Assembly (NCBI GenBank): GCA_004195045.1
Contig: SGBC01000001.1
Span: 372,001 to 436,000 of the forward strand
DNA from: Candidatus Acididesulfobacter guangdongensis
GTDB taxonomy: Bacteria; SZUA-79; Acidulodesulfobacterales; Acidulodesulfobacteraceae
Length of the DNA: 64,000 nucleotides
Direction: 5' to 3'
Shown here: positions 46,430 through 56,489 of the stretch, piece by piece
Numbering within the stretch: the first letter of the stretch is position 1
How the letters are laid out: each line of letters opens with the position of its first letter
Program-made: the position numbers and the translations under genes
Notes under the pieces: generated by a model
Told to the model about the DNA's origin: nothing
What the model saw: only the letters and a program-made list of their open reading frames with translations
The model's database searches: none

Positions 46430-47107
46430 TCATTTAGCGCAATTAATTCCTGAAATAATATCTTTTAATACGTCGTCGGCATTTTTATTTCCATTAATCT
46501 CTACAACTTTATTTTTCTTCCGATAGTATTCTATTAATGGGTACGTTAACTGCTTGTAAACTTCCAATCTATTTTTTATAACATCTATTTTATCGTCTTC
46601 TCTTGTTATCAGTTTAACCTTGCAATCATCACACAAATTGTCAAATTTAGGCGGATTAAATTTTAAGTGATATACTCTATTGCATTTAGGACATATGCGC
46701 CTATTTGTCAACCTTTCATACACAATATCGTCATCTATATTTATATATATGACACCCTTAATAGACAAATTTAGCTCATCTAATATTTGTTCGAATAGCC
46801 TATTTTGTTCTAAATCTCTTGGAAATCCGTCAAATAAAAAACTTTTATCGGATGCGGTTTTATCTTCTACAGACGATTTAATAACATTTTTAATCATTGA
46901 AACAACAATTTGGGCTGGAGCCAAATTTCCGTTGTCAATATATTTTTTGGCTTCAAGACCCAATACCGTTCGATTCTCAACATTCTCTCTGAGTATATCC
47001 CCTGTAGATATAAGTTTGCAATTATAATAGTTTGCAACATTTTTAGCCTGCGTTCCTTTGCCGGCTCCGGGCGCGCCGATTAGAACGCAAATTAAATTAT
47101 TTTTCAT
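46430..47107 (-). CDS. adk: Adenylate kinase, zinc-LID form
   Basis: A 225-residue enzyme interconverting AMP, ADP and ATP. The P-loop GAPGAGKGTQAKNVA, the AMP-site STGDILREN and DGFPRDLEQN, and the LID start ERLTNRRI are clear. The long LID carries four Cys (CPKC and CDDC), a structural zinc site. Its start overlaps the secY stop by four bases (ATGA), so the two are coupled. Confidence 0.97.
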   Translation of the reverse strand: MKNNLICVLIGAPGAGKGTQAKNVANYYNCKLISTGDILRENVENRTVLGLEAKKYIDNGNLAPAQIVVSMIKNVIKSSVEDKTASDKSFLFDGFPRDLEQNRLFEQILDELNLSIKGVIYINIDDDIVYERLTNRRICPKCNRVYHLKFNPPKFDNLCDDCKVKLITREDDKIDVIKNRLEVYKQLTYPLIEYYRKKNKVVEINGNKNADDVLKDIISGINCAK

Positions 47108-48405
47108 CTTTTTTTAGATGCTTTTTTTAATAAACTATCATAATTTCTATACAATAAATGCGATTGTATTTGAACGATAGTATCCATTGCAACGACAACT
47201 ACAATTAATAATCCGGTTCCTCCAAAGTAAAAAGGAACATGAAATTTATCAATTAAGATAGTAGGCAATAAACAGATAGCAGAGACATAAACAGCACCTA
47301 TAAATGTAACCCTGTTAAGAATTTTATCTATAAAATTCGCAGTAGACTTTCCAGGTTTAATACCCGGCACATTTCCGCCGTATTTTCTTAAATCATCCGC
47401 TACTTCGTCAACTTTAAATGTTATTGCAGTATAAAAATAGCAAAAGAAAAATATCAAAACTACAAATATCAAATTATATAAAAAACCATCCGGATTTAAA
47501 TATTGCGATACGGATTCAAAAAATGGATCCTTTATAAAATTAGAAATAGTAGCAGGGAAAAGTAATATCGACATAGCAAATATCGGAGGAATTACCCCCG
47601 GAGTATTAACCTTAATCGGTAAATAACTTACCTGTCCGGAATACAGTTTTCTGCCCACCATTTTTTTAGGATATTGTATAGGAATTCTTCGCTGCGCAGA
47701 TTCGACAAAAACAATAAATCCAATTACTAGCGCCATCATTATAATAATTAAAATAATCAGCATAGGGCTCAACTCTCCTGCGCCGACAAGTTTAAAAGTA
47801 TTTACGGCAGCTGCTGGCAGCGCAGAAACAATACCTGCAAAAATAATTAGCGATATTCCGTTTCCTATACCATGTTCAGATATTTCTTCGCCTATCCACA
47901 TAACAAAAACAGTACCGGCAGTTAAAGCAATTACTGAAACAATCATAAACGGTAAACCCGGGTCTGAGACAATAGGAATTCCATTTGGGCTTTTCATTGC
48001 CTGAATTCCATAACTGATGCCGATAGATTGAAGCAATGCCAAACCAACAGTGCCGTATCTTATATACTGCATCAAACGTTTTCTTCCTGCCTCTCCTTCC
48101 TTTTGCAGTCTATCCATTGCCGGAAAAACCATCGGAAGCATTTGAAAAATAATAGACGAACTGATATATGGCATTATACCAAGAGAAAAAATAGAAAATC
48201 TTGATAGAGCACCGCCGGTAAACATATTAAACATTCCAAATAAATTACTGTTTGCTTTATTAAAAAATGCAGTCAAAGCAACAGCATTAACGCCAGGAGT
48301 AGTAATATGCACACCGAGCCTGAACACAATAAACATTAATAAAGTGTAAAAAATTCTATTGCGCAGCTCAGGAATTTTACTTACATTTTCAAAACTTTGC
48401 GCCAT
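47104..48405 (-). CDS. secY: Preprotein translocase subunit SecY
   Basis: A 433-residue channel protein with ten hydrophobic segments, exporting proteins with SecE/SecG. The N-terminus has PELRNRIFYTLLMFIVFRLG. Plug-region and signature segments (FNMFTGGALSRFSIFSLGIMPYI) and the cytoplasmic loops QRRIPIQYPKK and ADDLRKYGGNVPGIKPG are intact; quoted in part. It follows rplO by 15 bases and overlaps adk. Confidence 0.98.
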   Translation of the reverse strand: MAQSFENVSKIPELRNRIFYTLLMFIVFRLGVHITTPGVNAVALTAFFNKANSNLFGMFNMFTGGALSRFSIFSLGIMPYISSSIIFQMLPMVFPAMDRLQKEGEAGRKRLMQYIRYGTVGLALLQSIGISYGIQAMKSPNGIPIVSDPGLPFMIVSVIALTAGTVFVMWIGEEISEHGIGNGISLIIFAGIVSALPAAAVNTFKLVGAGELSPMLIILIIIMMALVIGFIVFVESAQRRIPIQYPKKMVGRKLYSGQVSYLPIKVNTPGVIPPIFAMSILLFPATISNFIKDPFFESVSQYLNPDGFLYNLIFVVLIFFFCYFYTAITFKVDEVADDLRKYGGNVPGIKPGKSTANFIDKILNRVTFIGAVYVSAICLLPTILIDKFHVPFYFGGTGLLIVVVVAMDTIVQIQSHLLYRNYDSLLKKASKKR

Positions 48406-48420
48406 TATATTATCTCGCCA

Positions 48421-48858
48421 TTATATAATTTCAATTGTTCCGCCAGCTTTTTCTATTTTATCTTTAGCGCTTTTAGAAATTTTATTACAAGTTATTTTGA
48501 TTTTACGATCTATTTCGCCTACGCCTAATATTTTAAATTTTTTACCTTTTATATTTTTTACTAAACCAGCATCTTTTAACATATAAATATCAATATTTTC
48601 TTCTTTTAAACCTGCAATATCTTTCAAATTAACAATGATATAATCCTCTCTTAGTGGATTATTAAAACCTCTTTTAGGTACTCTCCTAATATACGGCATT
48701 TGTCCGCCTTCAAATCCTACTCTGACTCCGCCGCCTGCACGAGCATTTTGACCTTTATTACCTTTGCCGGAAGTTTGACCATGACCGGAACCCTGACCTC
48801 TGCCGAGCCTTTTTTTCTTTTTATTTCCTAACTTGCTAAATTTATTTAAACTTATCAT
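48421..48858 (-). CDS. rplO: 50S ribosomal protein L15
   Basis: A 145-residue L15. The Gly-rich N-terminal extension (KKRLGRGQGSGHGQTSGKG, then KGQNARAGGGVRVGFEGGQ) threads into 23S rRNA. MPYIRRVPKRGF follows and the C-terminal part ends IEKAGGTIEII. It abuts rpsE directly, leaving no room for rpmD (L30), which normally lies between them. Confidence 0.97.
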   Translation of the reverse strand: MISLNKFSKLGNKKKKRLGRGQGSGHGQTSGKGNKGQNARAGGGVRVGFEGGQMPYIRRVPKRGFNNPLREDYIIVNLKDIAGLKEENIDIYMLKDAGLVKNIKGKKFKILGVGEIDRKIKITCNKISKSAKDKIEKAGGTIEII

Positions 48859-49353
48859 TTATTTTTCCTTATTTTCAAATCTTCTATTTATTAATTCTTT
48901 TTTATAATATAGTGAAGATAAACATTTTATGGTAGCTCTTGCAACATTGTGCGGATTTGACGAACCTATGCTTTTTGCATATACATTTTTAATACCGCTC
49001 AATTCAAAAATTGCTCGCATAGCTCCTCCGGCGATAATTCCAGTTCCTTCAGGAGCCGGTTTCATAAATACATAGCCTGCACCTGCTTTTGCATCCTGTT
49101 CATGAGGAATGGTATTCTTAAAAATTTTAACTTTCATTAAATTTTTCTTTGCCTGCTCTGTAGCTTTCCTTATTGCTTCCGGTACTTCTTTTGCTTTGCC
49201 AAGACCAATTCCGACATACCCGGCACCTTCGTCACCAACTGCAACTAAAGCAGAAAAACCAAATCGTCTGCCTCCTTTAACAACTTTGGCTACCCTAGAT
49301 ATATGTATAACCTTATCTTTAAAATTTAAATCTTGTTTATTAGATATTTCCAA
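48859..49353 (-). CDS. rpsE: 30S ribosomal protein S5
   Basis: A 164-residue S5 involved in decoding accuracy. [20 protein letters not shown] contains the loop where ram/spectinomycin changes occur. [18 protein letters not shown], the [12 protein letters not shown] block and [14 protein letters not shown] are typical. Strong TCCTCC complement gives a good ribosome site. Its stop is immediately followed by the rplO start. Confidence 0.98.
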   Translation of the reverse strand: MEISNKQDLNFKDKVIHISRVAKVVKGGRRFGFSALVAVGDEGAGYVGIGLGKAKEVPEAIRKATEQAKKNLMKVKIFKNTIPHEQDAKAGAGYVFMKPAPEGTGIIAGGAMRAIFELSGIKNVYAKSIGSSNPHNVARATIKCLSSLYYKKELINRRFENKEK

Positions 49354-49368
49354 AGTATCCTCCTGAAA

Positions 49369-49725
49369 CTAAAAAATTAAACCGTTTTCTCTTGCAGCAT
49401 CGGCTAATGCCTTAACTCTGCCATGATATATATATCCATTCCTATCAAAAGCTACTTCATTAATAGAATTTTTTTTACAAAGTTCAGCAATTTTAGCGCC
49501 AATTATTTTTGCAGACTCAACATTTCCCGTATGTCCGCTAATTTCGTTTTTTATCTCATTCGATAACGTCGATACCTGAACTAAGACTTTGTTATCCAAA
49601 GAGAAAACTTGCGCATAAATATTATTTAGACTTTTATAAACACAAAGCCTGGGTCTTTTACTATTTCGCATAGCTTTCCTGATTTGAACTTTTCTTCTTA
49701 ATCTTTTTTCTAATTTAGTTTTCAT
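49369..49725 (-). CDS. rplR: 50S ribosomal protein L18
   Basis: A 118-residue 5S-rRNA-binding protein. The basic N-terminus KLEKRLRRKVQIRKAM, then RPRLCVYKSLNNIYAQVF, the AKIIGAKIAELCKKN helix and the ending FDRNGYIYHGRVKALADAAR match the family. It lies between rplF and rpsE in the standard spc order. Confidence 0.97.
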   Translation of the reverse strand: MKTKLEKRLRRKVQIRKAMRNSKRPRLCVYKSLNNIYAQVFSLDNKVLVQVSTLSNEIKNEISGHTGNVESAKIIGAKIAELCKKNSINEVAFDRNGYIYHGRVKALADAARENGLIF

Positions 49726-49746
49726 ATTTAGGCTTTTCCTTTTAAA

Positions 49747-50286
49747 TTATTTTCCTGAAGCTTTACCGACTTTTCTTTTTATAATTTCATCGCTGTACTT
49801 TATGCCTTTGCCTTTATACGGTTCAGGTTTTCTATAGCTTCTGATCTTCGCCGCAACTTGTCCTACAAGATCTTTATCGTTTCCGGTAATTTTTAATAAA
49901 GTATTTTTTTCAACATTTATAGCTATTGTATCAGGAATGTTAAAAATAACAGGATGAGAATAGCCTAAGCTCAAGTTTAGCAAATTATTTTTCACCTCTG
50001 CTTTATATCCAACACCAATAATCTCTAAATTTAAAAAAAAACCAGTGGATACGCCTTCTATGCAATTGGCAATAATTGTACGCGTCAACCCTGTAAATTT
50101 TTCGTTATTTTTATCGTCATCTGCCAGGCTGACTGTAATTATGGAATCATTTATATTCACAGAAGATTTTTCAGGTAATTGTTTTGAAACTGAACCTTTT
50201 GGACCAGTACATGTTAAGATTTTATCTTCTAATTTGACCTTTACACCTGCCGGTATATTAACCGGTTTTTTTCCTATCCTTGACAT
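49747..50286 (-). CDS. rplF: 50S ribosomal protein L6
   Basis: A 179-residue L6 near the factor-binding region. MSRIGKKPVNIPAGVKV, GLTRTIIANCIEGVSTGF, VGYKAEVKNNLLNLSLGYSH and the C-terminal RSYRKPEPYKGKGIKY are diagnostic. It follows rpsH by 32 bases. Confidence 0.98.
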   Translation of the reverse strand: MSRIGKKPVNIPAGVKVKLEDKILTCTGPKGSVSKQLPEKSSVNINDSIITVSLADDDKNNEKFTGLTRTIIANCIEGVSTGFFLNLEIIGVGYKAEVKNNLLNLSLGYSHPVIFNIPDTIAINVEKNTLLKITGNDKDLVGQVAAKIRSYRKPEPYKGKGIKYSDEIIKRKVGKASGK

Positions 50287-50318
50287 TATATTTACATCCT
50301 ATTTTTAATGATATATAT

Positions 50319-50717
50319 TTACATAATTTTTAATATTGACAGACCGCCTACATTTTTTTCTAAACACTCATAATCTGAAATTATACCTTTAGAAGTAGTG
50401 AAAAGTTCAATACCAAGACCGTTTTTATACGGTCTAATATCTTTCACGCTCTTATAGCGCCTTAGACCTGGTGTGCTGGTCACTTTCATTTCTATAACTA
50501 ACGGTTTCTTTTTATTAGTATATTTCAAAACTACTTCGAGCGATTTTTTGGCAATATTTTCAAAATCAATTATCGCAACGGATTCAATAAATCCATTTTT
50601 CAGCAAATTCTTACATATTTCCTCTTTGATTTTTGAATACGGAATCACAACAGATTTTTTACCTGCCGAAGAAGCGTTTTTAATTCTAATTATTAAATCT
50701 GAAATAGGGTCATGCAT
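50319..50717 (-). CDS. rpsH: 30S ribosomal protein S8
   Basis: A 132-residue S8 binding the central domain of 16S rRNA. MHDPISDLIIRIKNASSAGK starts it, SRKGI-type ending reads FTTSKGIISDYECLEKNVGG, with Ser-Lys-Gly-Ile replacing the usual SxxRG(I)MTD. In E. coli S8 also represses the spc operon. It is separated from rpsN by an unusually long 176-base spacer. Confidence 0.97.
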   Translation of the reverse strand: MHDPISDLIIRIKNASSAGKKSVVIPYSKIKEEICKNLLKNGFIESVAIIDFENIAKKSLEVVLKYTNKKKPLVIEMKVTSTPGLRRYKSVKDIRPYKNGLGIELFTTSKGIISDYECLEKNVGGLSILKIM

Positions 50718-50756
50718 TTATATTATCTCCCAATATGCAATTTGTGAAAAATTAAT

Positions 50757-50786
50757 CTATATAAAATAATACTATATAAAATAATA
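50757..50786. repeat. 15-bp perfect tandem repeat in the rpsN-rpsH spacer
   Basis: CTATATAAAATAATA occurs twice head to tail. Nearby arms ATAATACAAT (50781-50790) and ATTGTATTAT (50814-50823) could form a hairpin of ten pairs. The 176-base spacer is otherwise A/T-rich without a gene; in other bacteria rpsN and rpsH are close together. Confidence 0.6.
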
Positions 50787-50893
50787 CAATTAAAAAATTA
50801 ATTTCGAAGTGATATTGTATTATAATTTATTAAAATAAACAACCTTTATTGCCATATTTACATAATTTCTAAAAATATGCAAAATAAGCAATA

Positions 50894-51079
50894 TTACCAG
50901 CTGGATTTGGTAATCCCAGGAATTTCACCTTTACTTGATAATGTTCTAAAACATATTCTGCACATATCAAATTTTCTGTAATAGCCTCTTGGTCTACCGC
51001 AAATCGGGCATCTGTTATGCTGCCTTACTTTAAACTTTGGTTTCCTAAAAGCTTTTATGAATAACGATTTTTTTGCCAT
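50894..51079 (-). CDS. rpsN: 30S ribosomal protein S14, zinc-binding (type Z)
   Basis: A 61-residue short S14. [19 protein letters not shown] precedes the zinc ribbon CPIC...CRIC, which makes it the short zinc-dependent form rather than the 100-residue zinc-free form. The ending [11 protein letters not shown] is canonical. It follows rplE by 11 bases. Confidence 0.98.
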   Translation of the reverse strand: MAKKSLFIKAFRKPKFKVRQHNRCPICGRPRGYYRKFDMCRICFRTLSSKGEIPGITKSSW

Positions 51080-51090
51080 ACACCGATCCT

Positions 51091-51633
51091 CTAATTTTTA
51101 AAAGGAAATTTAAATGTTTTTAATAAATTGTAAGCTTCTTCATCCGTGTTTGCGGTTGTTACGATTGTGATATTGAACCCCTTTATTTTTTCGACAAGCT
51201 CATAACTTACTTCAGGAAAAATAATTTGCTCCTTAATTCCGAAAGTGTAATTGCCTCTGCCATCGAAAGATTTCTTTGAAACGCCTTTAAAATCTCTGAC
51301 TCTTGGCAGAGCAATATTAATCAGTCTATCAAGAAAATCATACATTTTTTTGCTGCGTAATGTAACGAAACATCCAATTTCTTGTTTTTCTTTAAGTTTA
51401 AATGCAGCAATAGACTTTCTAGCTTTTGAAACAACCGGATGCTGTCCCGTTATTTTAGCCAGCTCTTCGGATGACTTTTCTATAATTTTTGGATTTGAAG
51501 TAGCTTCTCCTAAACCCATATTGATAACTATTTTTTCTAACCTCGGAATTTGATGTATATTTTTATAGTTATGTTCATTCATAATTTGAGGTATTATTTC
51601 TTTATTATACAATTCCAAATATCTTGATATCAC
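51091..51633 (-). CDS. rplE: 50S ribosomal protein L5
   Basis: A 180-residue 5S-rRNA-binding protein contacting P-site t[22 protein letters not shown], the LITGQ-like block [28 protein letters not shown] and [14 protein letters not shown] are intact. The start is GTG, with GGGGGA eight bases upstream. It lies between rplX and rpsN. Confidence 0.98.
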   Translation of the reverse strand: MISRYLELYNKEIIPQIMNEHNYKNIHQIPRLEKIVINMGLGEATSNPKIIEKSSEELAKITGQHPVVSKARKSIAAFKLKEKQEIGCFVTLRSKKMYDFLDRLINIALPRVRDFKGVSKKSFDGRGNYTFGIKEQIIFPEVSYELVEKIKGFNITIVTTANTDEEAYNLLKTFKFPFKN

Positions 51634-51649
51634 TTTTTATTTCCCCCAA

Positions 51650-51964
51650 TTAGAGCTCAGTTCCGCATTTTTTACATATGCGTACTTTTTTATTATCATC
51701 TTTTATCTTAGTAGAGTATCTAACGGCTTTCTTACACTTTGGACAATAAATTCCAACATTAGAAATGTTTATAGAGCCTTCTTTGTCTATTATACCGCCG
51801 GGCTCTTGCGCACTTTTAGGCTTAACATGCCTCTTTATCATATTAACTTTTTCAATTATTACTCTATTGCTTTTTTTATCTATACGAAGTATTTTGCCTG
51901 TTTTATCTTTTTCTTTGCCGGCTATTACCTGCACTAAATCATTTTTTTTTAATTTAATAGTCAT
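51650..51964 (-). CDS. rplX: 50S ribosomal protein L24
   Basis: A 104-residue assembly-initiator protein with a KOW motif at the start ([20 protein letters not shown]). [19 protein letters not shown] follows. The C-terminal part is a zinc ribbon (CPKC and CKKC), a variant found in many bacteria. Two bases separate it from rplN. Confidence 0.97.
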   Translation of the reverse strand: MTIKLKKNDLVQVIAGKEKDKTGKILRIDKKSNRVIIEKVNMIKRHVKPKSAQEPGGIIDKEGSINISNVGIYCPKCKKAVRYSTKIKDDNKKVRICKKCGTEL

Positions 51965-51966
51965 AG

Positions 51967-52335
51967 TTATAAAACCTCTGGAGCTAAAGAAATAATTCTT
52001 GTGAATTTTCTTGCTCTTAATTCTCTGGCAACCGGACCAAAAATACGGGTACCTATAGGCTCCTTTTGAGCGTTAATTAGGACAGCAGAATTATTATCAA
52101 ATTTAATATATGTACCGTCAGAGCGTCTTGTCTCTTTAGCAGTTCTGACAATTACAGCTTTAGCAACATCGCCCTTTTTTACTTTGGAATTAGGAACGGC
52201 TTCCTTGATTGATACAACAATGGTATCACCGATTGAAGCATATTTTCTTTTTGAACCGCCCAACACTTTAATACACATCAGCTTTTTAGCTCCGGAATTA
52301 TCAGCGGATGTTAAAATTGTTTGCATCTGAATCAT
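51967..52335 (-). CDS. rplN: 50S ribosomal protein L14
   Basis: A 122-residue L14. The family start [35 protein letters not shown], the [20 protein letters not shown] block and the ending [10 protein letters not shown]-type ([10 protein letters not shown]) are nearly consensus. It lies between rpsQ and rplX. Confidence 0.98.
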   Translation of the reverse strand: MIQMQTILTSADNSGAKKLMCIKVLGGSKRKYASIGDTIVVSIKEAVPNSKVKKGDVAKAVIVRTAKETRRSDGTYIKFDNNSAVLINAQKEPIGTRIFGPVARELRARKFTRIISLAPEVL

Positions 52336-52367
52336 TTTATGTTCCCCTAAATTTATTTTCTATTAAA

Positions 52368-52604
52368 TCATTTTTCTAATACTTTCTTGAGATTCCACTT
52401 TTTATCTTTCGAAATAGGTCTTGATTCGCAAAACAATACTTTATCACCTATTTTTGCAATATTATTTTCATCATGCACTTTATATTTTTTAGCTGTCTTT
52501 ATAAATTTTTTAAAAAGAGGATGCATTACTAAATTAGATACTGAAACAACTATAGTTTTATCCATTTTATCAGAAGCTACATTGCCGATAAATGTTTTTT
52601 TCAT
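52368..52604 (-). CDS. rpsQ: 30S ribosomal protein S17
   Basis: A 78-residue OB-fold protein. TFIGNVASDKMDKTIVVSV, HPLFKKFIKTAKKYKVHDE and the ending ESRPISKDKKWNL give the family signature. It overlaps rpmC by four bases. Confidence 0.97.
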   Translation of the reverse strand: MKKTFIGNVASDKMDKTIVVSVSNLVMHPLFKKFIKTAKKYKVHDENNIAKIGDKVLFCESRPISKDKKWNLKKVLEK

Positions 52605-52804
52605 TTTATACCCCTATTTCTTTCGTTTAATGAAGTCTTTATCCAAGCAATCTGTTTTTTTAATAATTTTAATCTCTTAGGGTTTTCTAAAGAACCGATA
52701 GATTTTTGTATTCTCAAATTAAATATTTCTTTTTTAATATCATCTTCTTTTACCTGAAGCTCTGGCAAACCCATAGTTTTTATTTCTTGATATTTATATT
52801 TCAT
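52601..52804 (-). CDS. rpmC: 50S ribosomal protein L29
   Basis: A 67-residue helical hairpin at the exit tunnel rim. EIKTMGLPELQVKEDDIKKE and the conserved LRIQKSIGSLENPKRLK segment identify it. It lies two bases after rplP and overlaps rpsQ, so translation is coupled. Confidence 0.96.
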   Translation of the reverse strand: MKYKYQEIKTMGLPELQVKEDDIKKEIFNLRIQKSIGSLENPKRLKLLKKQIAWIKTSLNERNRGIK

Positions 52805-52806
52805 TA

Positions 52807-53220
52807 TTAAAATTCACCTCTCTCAATAAAAATTGTCTTAATGGGCAATTTATGGGATGCGAGTCTTAATGCTTCCTTTGCTACTTCTTTAGAAATCCCG
52901 CCCATTTCGTACAAAACTAATCCTGGACGTGAAACTACAACCCATTCTTCTACACTGCCTTTACCTTTACCCATTCTTGTTTCAGCTGGCTTTTTCGTTA
53001 TTGGTTTATCAGGAAATACCTTTATCCAAATCTTTCCGCCTCTTTTAACAAATCTGGTCATTGCAATTCTGGCAGCTTCAATTTGACGAGATGTTATATA
53101 TCCGCATTCTAAGGCTTTCAATCCGTAATCGCCAAAGGCAATAGAATTACCGCGCGTCGCAACACCTTTCATTCTTCCTTTCATTTGTTTTCTAAATTTT
53201 GTTTTAGACGGCATTAACAT
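52807..53220 (-). CDS. rplP: 50S ribosomal protein L16
   Basis: A 137-residue L16 near the peptidyl transferase centre. [19 protein letters not shown], the [20 protein letters not shown] block and [19 protein letters not shown], which contains the Arg hydroxylated in E. coli, are intact. It follows rpsC by 93 bases. Confidence 0.98.
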   Translation of the reverse strand: MLMPSKTKFRKQMKGRMKGVATRGNSIAFGDYGLKALECGYITSRQIEAARIAMTRFVKRGGKIWIKVFPDKPITKKPAETRMGKGKGSVEEWVVVSRPGLVLYEMGGISKEVAKEALRLASHKLPIKTIFIERGEF

Positions 53221-53313
53221 TGTAATTCACCTATTTATTTATTAATCTTATATCGTTAATGTTTCAATAATTTTTTACTTATGCAAAAAAAAAGCTACTA
53301 ACAAATATTATTA

Positions 53314-53946
53314 TTAAAGAATGTCACCTTTATATATCCATACTTTGATGCCTATCTTTCCGTAGGTTGTATTGGCTTCAGCAACACCATAATCTATATC
53401 TGCCCGAAGAGTATGCAACGGCACTCGTCCTTCTTTATACCACTCTGTTCTCGCTATTTCCGCGCCGCCTAACCTTCCGCCGCACGAAATTTTAATGCCT
53501 TTTGCTCCACTCTTCAATGCCAAATTAACACTGCGTTTCATAGCTCTCTTAAAAGCGATTCTTTTCTCAAGCTGAGATGCAATTCCTTCGGCTACCAATA
53601 CAGAATTAATTTCTGGTTTTTTAATCTCCAGTATATTAATACTTAAATCTTTATCATTGACTTTCGCAAAACCGGAAATTGAAGTTTTTAAGGTATCGAC
53701 TTCCGAACCTTTTTTTCCTATCACCATGCCTGGTCTTGCAGTATATATATTTAAAATTAGCTTATCAGACTTGCGCTCAATATCAATTTTACCGACGCCT
53801 GACGAATACAACTTGCTTTTTAAGAATTTACGGATTTTAATGTCTTCATGCAGATAAATATGATAATCTTTTTTGTGATACCATTTTGAATCCCATGTCT
53901 TATTAATTCCCAATCGTAAACCTATTGGATTAACTTTTTGGCCCAA
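53314..53946 (-). CDS. rpsC: 30S ribosomal protein S3 (TTG start)
   Basis: A 210-residue S3 of the mRNA entry channel. [20 protein letters not shown] starts it. The KH domain has [18 protein letters not shown]. The C-terminal domain has [20 protein letters not shown] and [15 protein letters not shown]. The start codon is TTG, supported by GGAGG five bases upstream and by perfect alignment of the N-terminus. It follows rplV by 14 bases. Confidence 0.98.
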   Translation of the reverse strand: MGQKVNPIGLRLGINKTWDSKWYHKKDYHIYLHEDIKIRKFLKSKLYSSGVGKIDIERKSDKLILNIYTARPGMVIGKKGSEVDTLKTSISGFAKVNDKDLSINILEIKKPEINSVLVAEGIASQLEKRIAFKRAMKRSVNLALKSGAKGIKISCGGRLGGAEIARTEWYKEGRVPLHTLRADIDYGVAEANTTYGKIGIKVWIYKGDIL

Positions 53947-53960
53947 ATTAACCTCCGATA

Positions 53961-54293
53961 TTATTTTTCATCAAGTATTATTTTTATTGTGCTCATTCTT
54001 TTTTTAATAGTTGCTGCTCTTCCCATTGCTTTCGGCATAACTCTTTTCAACGAAAATGACATGTTTACAAATGCCGTAGATATAAATAAATTGTCAATAT
54101 CAACTTTACCGGTATTTAATGCATTGGCAATAGCTGATTTTAATAACTTATATACAATACTTGACGATTTTTTGTTTGTAAATTTCAAAATATTAAGGGC
54201 ATCATAAACTTTCTTCCCTCGTACCATATCTATAACTAATCGCGCTTTTTGCGGTGAAACTCTTATATATTTAGCCTCTGCGTGAAACTGCAT
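53961..54293 (-). CDS. rplV: 50S ribosomal protein L22
   Basis: A 110-residue L22 whose hairpin lines the exit tunnel. [20 protein letters not shown] opens it. The hairpin region ([20 protein letters not shown]) is intact at the sites where macrolide-resistance changes occur elsewhere. It lies between rpsS and rpsC. Confidence 0.97.
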   Translation of the reverse strand: MQFHAEAKYIRVSPQKARLVIDMVRGKKVYDALNILKFTNKKSSSIVYKLLKSAIANALNTGKVDIDNLFISTAFVNMSFSLKRVMPKAMGRAATIKKRMSTIKIILDEK

Positions 54294-54310
54294 ATAAACC
54301 TCTCTTAATT

Positions 54311-54616
54311 TTATTTGGAGCCTGTTTTTCCAGCCCCTTGTTTAACTTTCGCTTTTCTATCGCCGGAATGCATAGTGAAAGTCCTTGTAGCAGAAAATTC
54401 GCCTAATTTATGACCGACCATATTTTCAGATACAAAAACAGGTATAAATTTTCTCCCGTTGTGTACTGCGAATGTGTGACCAACCATATCAGGAATAATA
54501 TCTGACCTTCTAGACCACGTTTTTATAATTTTTTTATCATTATTAGAATTTGCTTTATCTATTTTTTCAATTAATGATTTATCAATAAATGGACCCTTCT
54601 TAATAGACCTTCCCAC
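54311..54616 (-). CDS. rpsS: 30S ribosomal protein S19
   Basis: A 101-residue S19. [38 protein letters not shown] and [18 protein letters not shown] match the family throughout. The start is GTG after a GGAGG site. It follows rplB by 15 bases. Confidence 0.98.
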   Translation of the reverse strand: MGRSIKKGPFIDKSLIEKIDKANSNNDKKIIKTWSRRSDIIPDMVGHTFAVHNGRKFIPVFVSENMVGHKLGEFSATRTFTMHSGDRKAKVKQGAGKTGSK

Positions 54617-54631
54617 TATAATCCTCCAAAA

Positions 54632-55456
54632 TTACGGCTTTCTTCTTTTTATTATGTATTTAGATGTAGCTTTATTGTTTCTAGTTTTGTAACCTTTCGT
54701 AGGTACTCCCCAAGGAGTTACAGGATGTCTGCCTCCCGACGTCTTACCTTCTCCGCCGCCATGAGGATGGTCTACAGGATTCATAGCTACACCTCTAACA
54801 GAAGGTCTTTTACCAAGCCATCTCGATCTGCCGGCTTTGCCAATACTTATATTTTCATGGTCAATATTACCTACCTGTCCAATAGTAGCATAACACCCTT
54901 CCGGAACAATCCTATATTCGCCGGAAGGCATTTTCAATTGACCATAACCGTTGTCTTTTCCGATTAGTTGAGCATAAGCCCCAGCGCTTCGAGCTAATTG
55001 ACCGCCGGAATTGGGCTTTAATTCAATATTATGAATCATAGTGCCGACAGGAATTTTAGAAAGCGGCAAACTATTGCCAACCTGAATATCAGCTTCTTCT
55101 GATGCGATAACCTGCTGTCCTTTTTTAAGCCCATTGGGGCATAAAATATATCTTTTTTCTCCATCAATGTAATTTAATAGAGCTATTCTTGAAGTTCTAT
55201 TTGGATCATATTCTATTTCAGCTACGGTAGCAGGAATATTTCTTTTATTTCTTTTAAAATCTATAATCCTATATTTTGTTTTATGTCCTCCGCCCTGATG
55301 CCTGACAGTGATACGTCCATAGTTATTGCGTCCAGCCTGCTTTTTGTGTGCAGCCGTTAAATTTTTTTCAGGAGTTTCCCTAGTTATTTCAGAAAAATCG
55401 GAAACACTTTGAAATCTTCGTCCGCTGGATGTAGGTTTATATTTTTTTATTTGCAT
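54632..55456 (-). CDS. rplB: 50S ribosomal protein L2
   Basis: A 274-residue L2 needed for subunit joining and peptidyl transfer. [34 protein letters not shown], the [15 protein letters not shown]-like [12 protein letters not shown] and the catalytic-region [20 protein letters not shown] are intact. The His at PHGGGEG is the critical residue. Confidence 0.98.
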   Translation of the reverse strand: MQIKKYKPTSSGRRFQSVSDFSEITRETPEKNLTAAHKKQAGRNNYGRITVRHQGGGHKTKYRIIDFKRNKRNIPATVAEIEYDPNRTSRIALLNYIDGEKRYILCPNGLKKGQQVIASEEADIQVGNSLPLSKIPVGTMIHNIELKPNSGGQLARSAGAYAQLIGKDNGYGQLKMPSGEYRIVPEGCYATIGQVGNIDHENISIGKAGRSRWLGKRPSVRGVAMNPVDHPHGGGEGKTSGGRHPVTPWGVPTKGYKTRNNKATSKYIIKRRKP

Positions 55457-55472
55457 GAACTTAATTCTCCTA

Positions 55473-55760
55473 TTATACTTCTAATGCACTAATATGTTGG
55501 CCTTCTTTTAATTTAACATACGTCTTTTTAGTATTGGACAATTTGCCCGTATATTTACCGATTCTTTTAAATTTCCCTCTATTTATCAATGTTTTAATGC
55601 TGTCAACTTTAACATTAAAAAACTTTTCAATAGCTATTTTTATTTCATTTTTATTAACGTTTTTATTAACATTAAAAACATATACATTCTGAGTTTCTCT
55701 TAGACCCAAACTCTTTTCGGAAAGTATTACCTTTTCAATTATTTTATGCAATTCTTTCAT
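55473..55760 (-). CDS. rplW: 50S ribosomal protein L23
   Basis: A 95-residue tunnel-exit protein, the docking point for SRP and trigger factor. [19 protein letters not shown], then [20 protein letters not shown] and [18 protein letters not shown] are the family pattern. It overlaps rplD by four bases. Confidence 0.97.
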   Translation of the reverse strand: MKELHKIIEKVILSEKSLGLRETQNVYVFNVNKNVNKNEIKIAIEKFFNVKVDSIKTLINRGKFKRIGKYTGKLSNTKKTYVKLKEGQHISALEV

Positions 55761-56386
55761 TGTAATAATTTCACCTCTAATTTGTTAAGCGCTGATTTGC
55801 TGATAATAATATTCTCATATTTTAATAAATCAACTATATTAAAGTTATCAACCGTAGATATTTTATATTTATATAGATTTCTAGCCGATTTTATAATATT
55901 ATCGTCATTTTCCGGCAATATTAGCATACCTTTATTAATATTTAAGGTCTTAAAAATATTAACCATAGACTTAGTCTTAATATCTGACATTTCAAAGTCT
56001 TCTATAAATGTTATTTTCTTACCTTTATATAATTCTGCAAAGAGCGACTTTAATGCACCTTTTCGTGCCTTTTTAGGCATATCCATATTATAGTTTCTTT
56101 CAGAAGTAGGACCAAATATAACTCCGCCGCCTTTCCATAACGGAGAACGGCTTGAACCAGCTCTTGCTCTTCCGGTGCCTTTTTGCTTCCATGGTTTTTT
56201 TCCGCCGCCGGATACTATCTTTCTATTTTTTGTAGAAGCAAGCCCCAATCTTTTATTGGCCTGCGTCAACAAAACATATTGCTTAATCAGAACCTCATTT
56301 AGAGGGAAAGAAAAAATTGCTTCATTTAATACAATATCATCTACTTTTTCATTATTAATATTAATTAGCTCAGCTGTCTGGGACAT
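55757..56386 (-). CDS. rplD: 50S ribosomal protein L4
   Basis: A 209-residue L4. The tunnel loop is intact: TKNRKIVSGGGKKPWKQKG, GRARAGSSRSPLWKGGGVIF and GPTSERNYNMDMPKKARKGA. In E. coli L4 also represses the S10 operon. A 103-base A/T-rich spacer separates it from rplC; nothing recognisable is in it. Confidence 0.97.
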   Translation of the reverse strand: MSQTAELININNEKVDDIVLNEAIFSFPLNEVLIKQYVLLTQANKRLGLASTKNRKIVSGGGKKPWKQKGTGRARAGSSRSPLWKGGGVIFGPTSERNYNMDMPKKARKGALKSLFAELYKGKKITFIEDFEMSDIKTKSMVNIFKTLNINKGMLILPENDDNIIKSARNLYKYKISTVDNFNIVDLLKYENIIISKSALNKLEVKLLQ

Positions 56387-56489
56387 TTCACACCCTTTAT
56401 TTTATATATATAAAAATATAAATTATAAAAACAATTTTATTTTTTATTCATTTAGCAAATATTATATATAATAATTTTTTTATATTAAT

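Noticed and set aside
50718-50893. A small gene or RNA in the long rpsN-rpsH spacer
   Set aside because: Only A/T-rich sequence with a 15-bp tandem repeat and a loose hairpin; no start with ribosome site.
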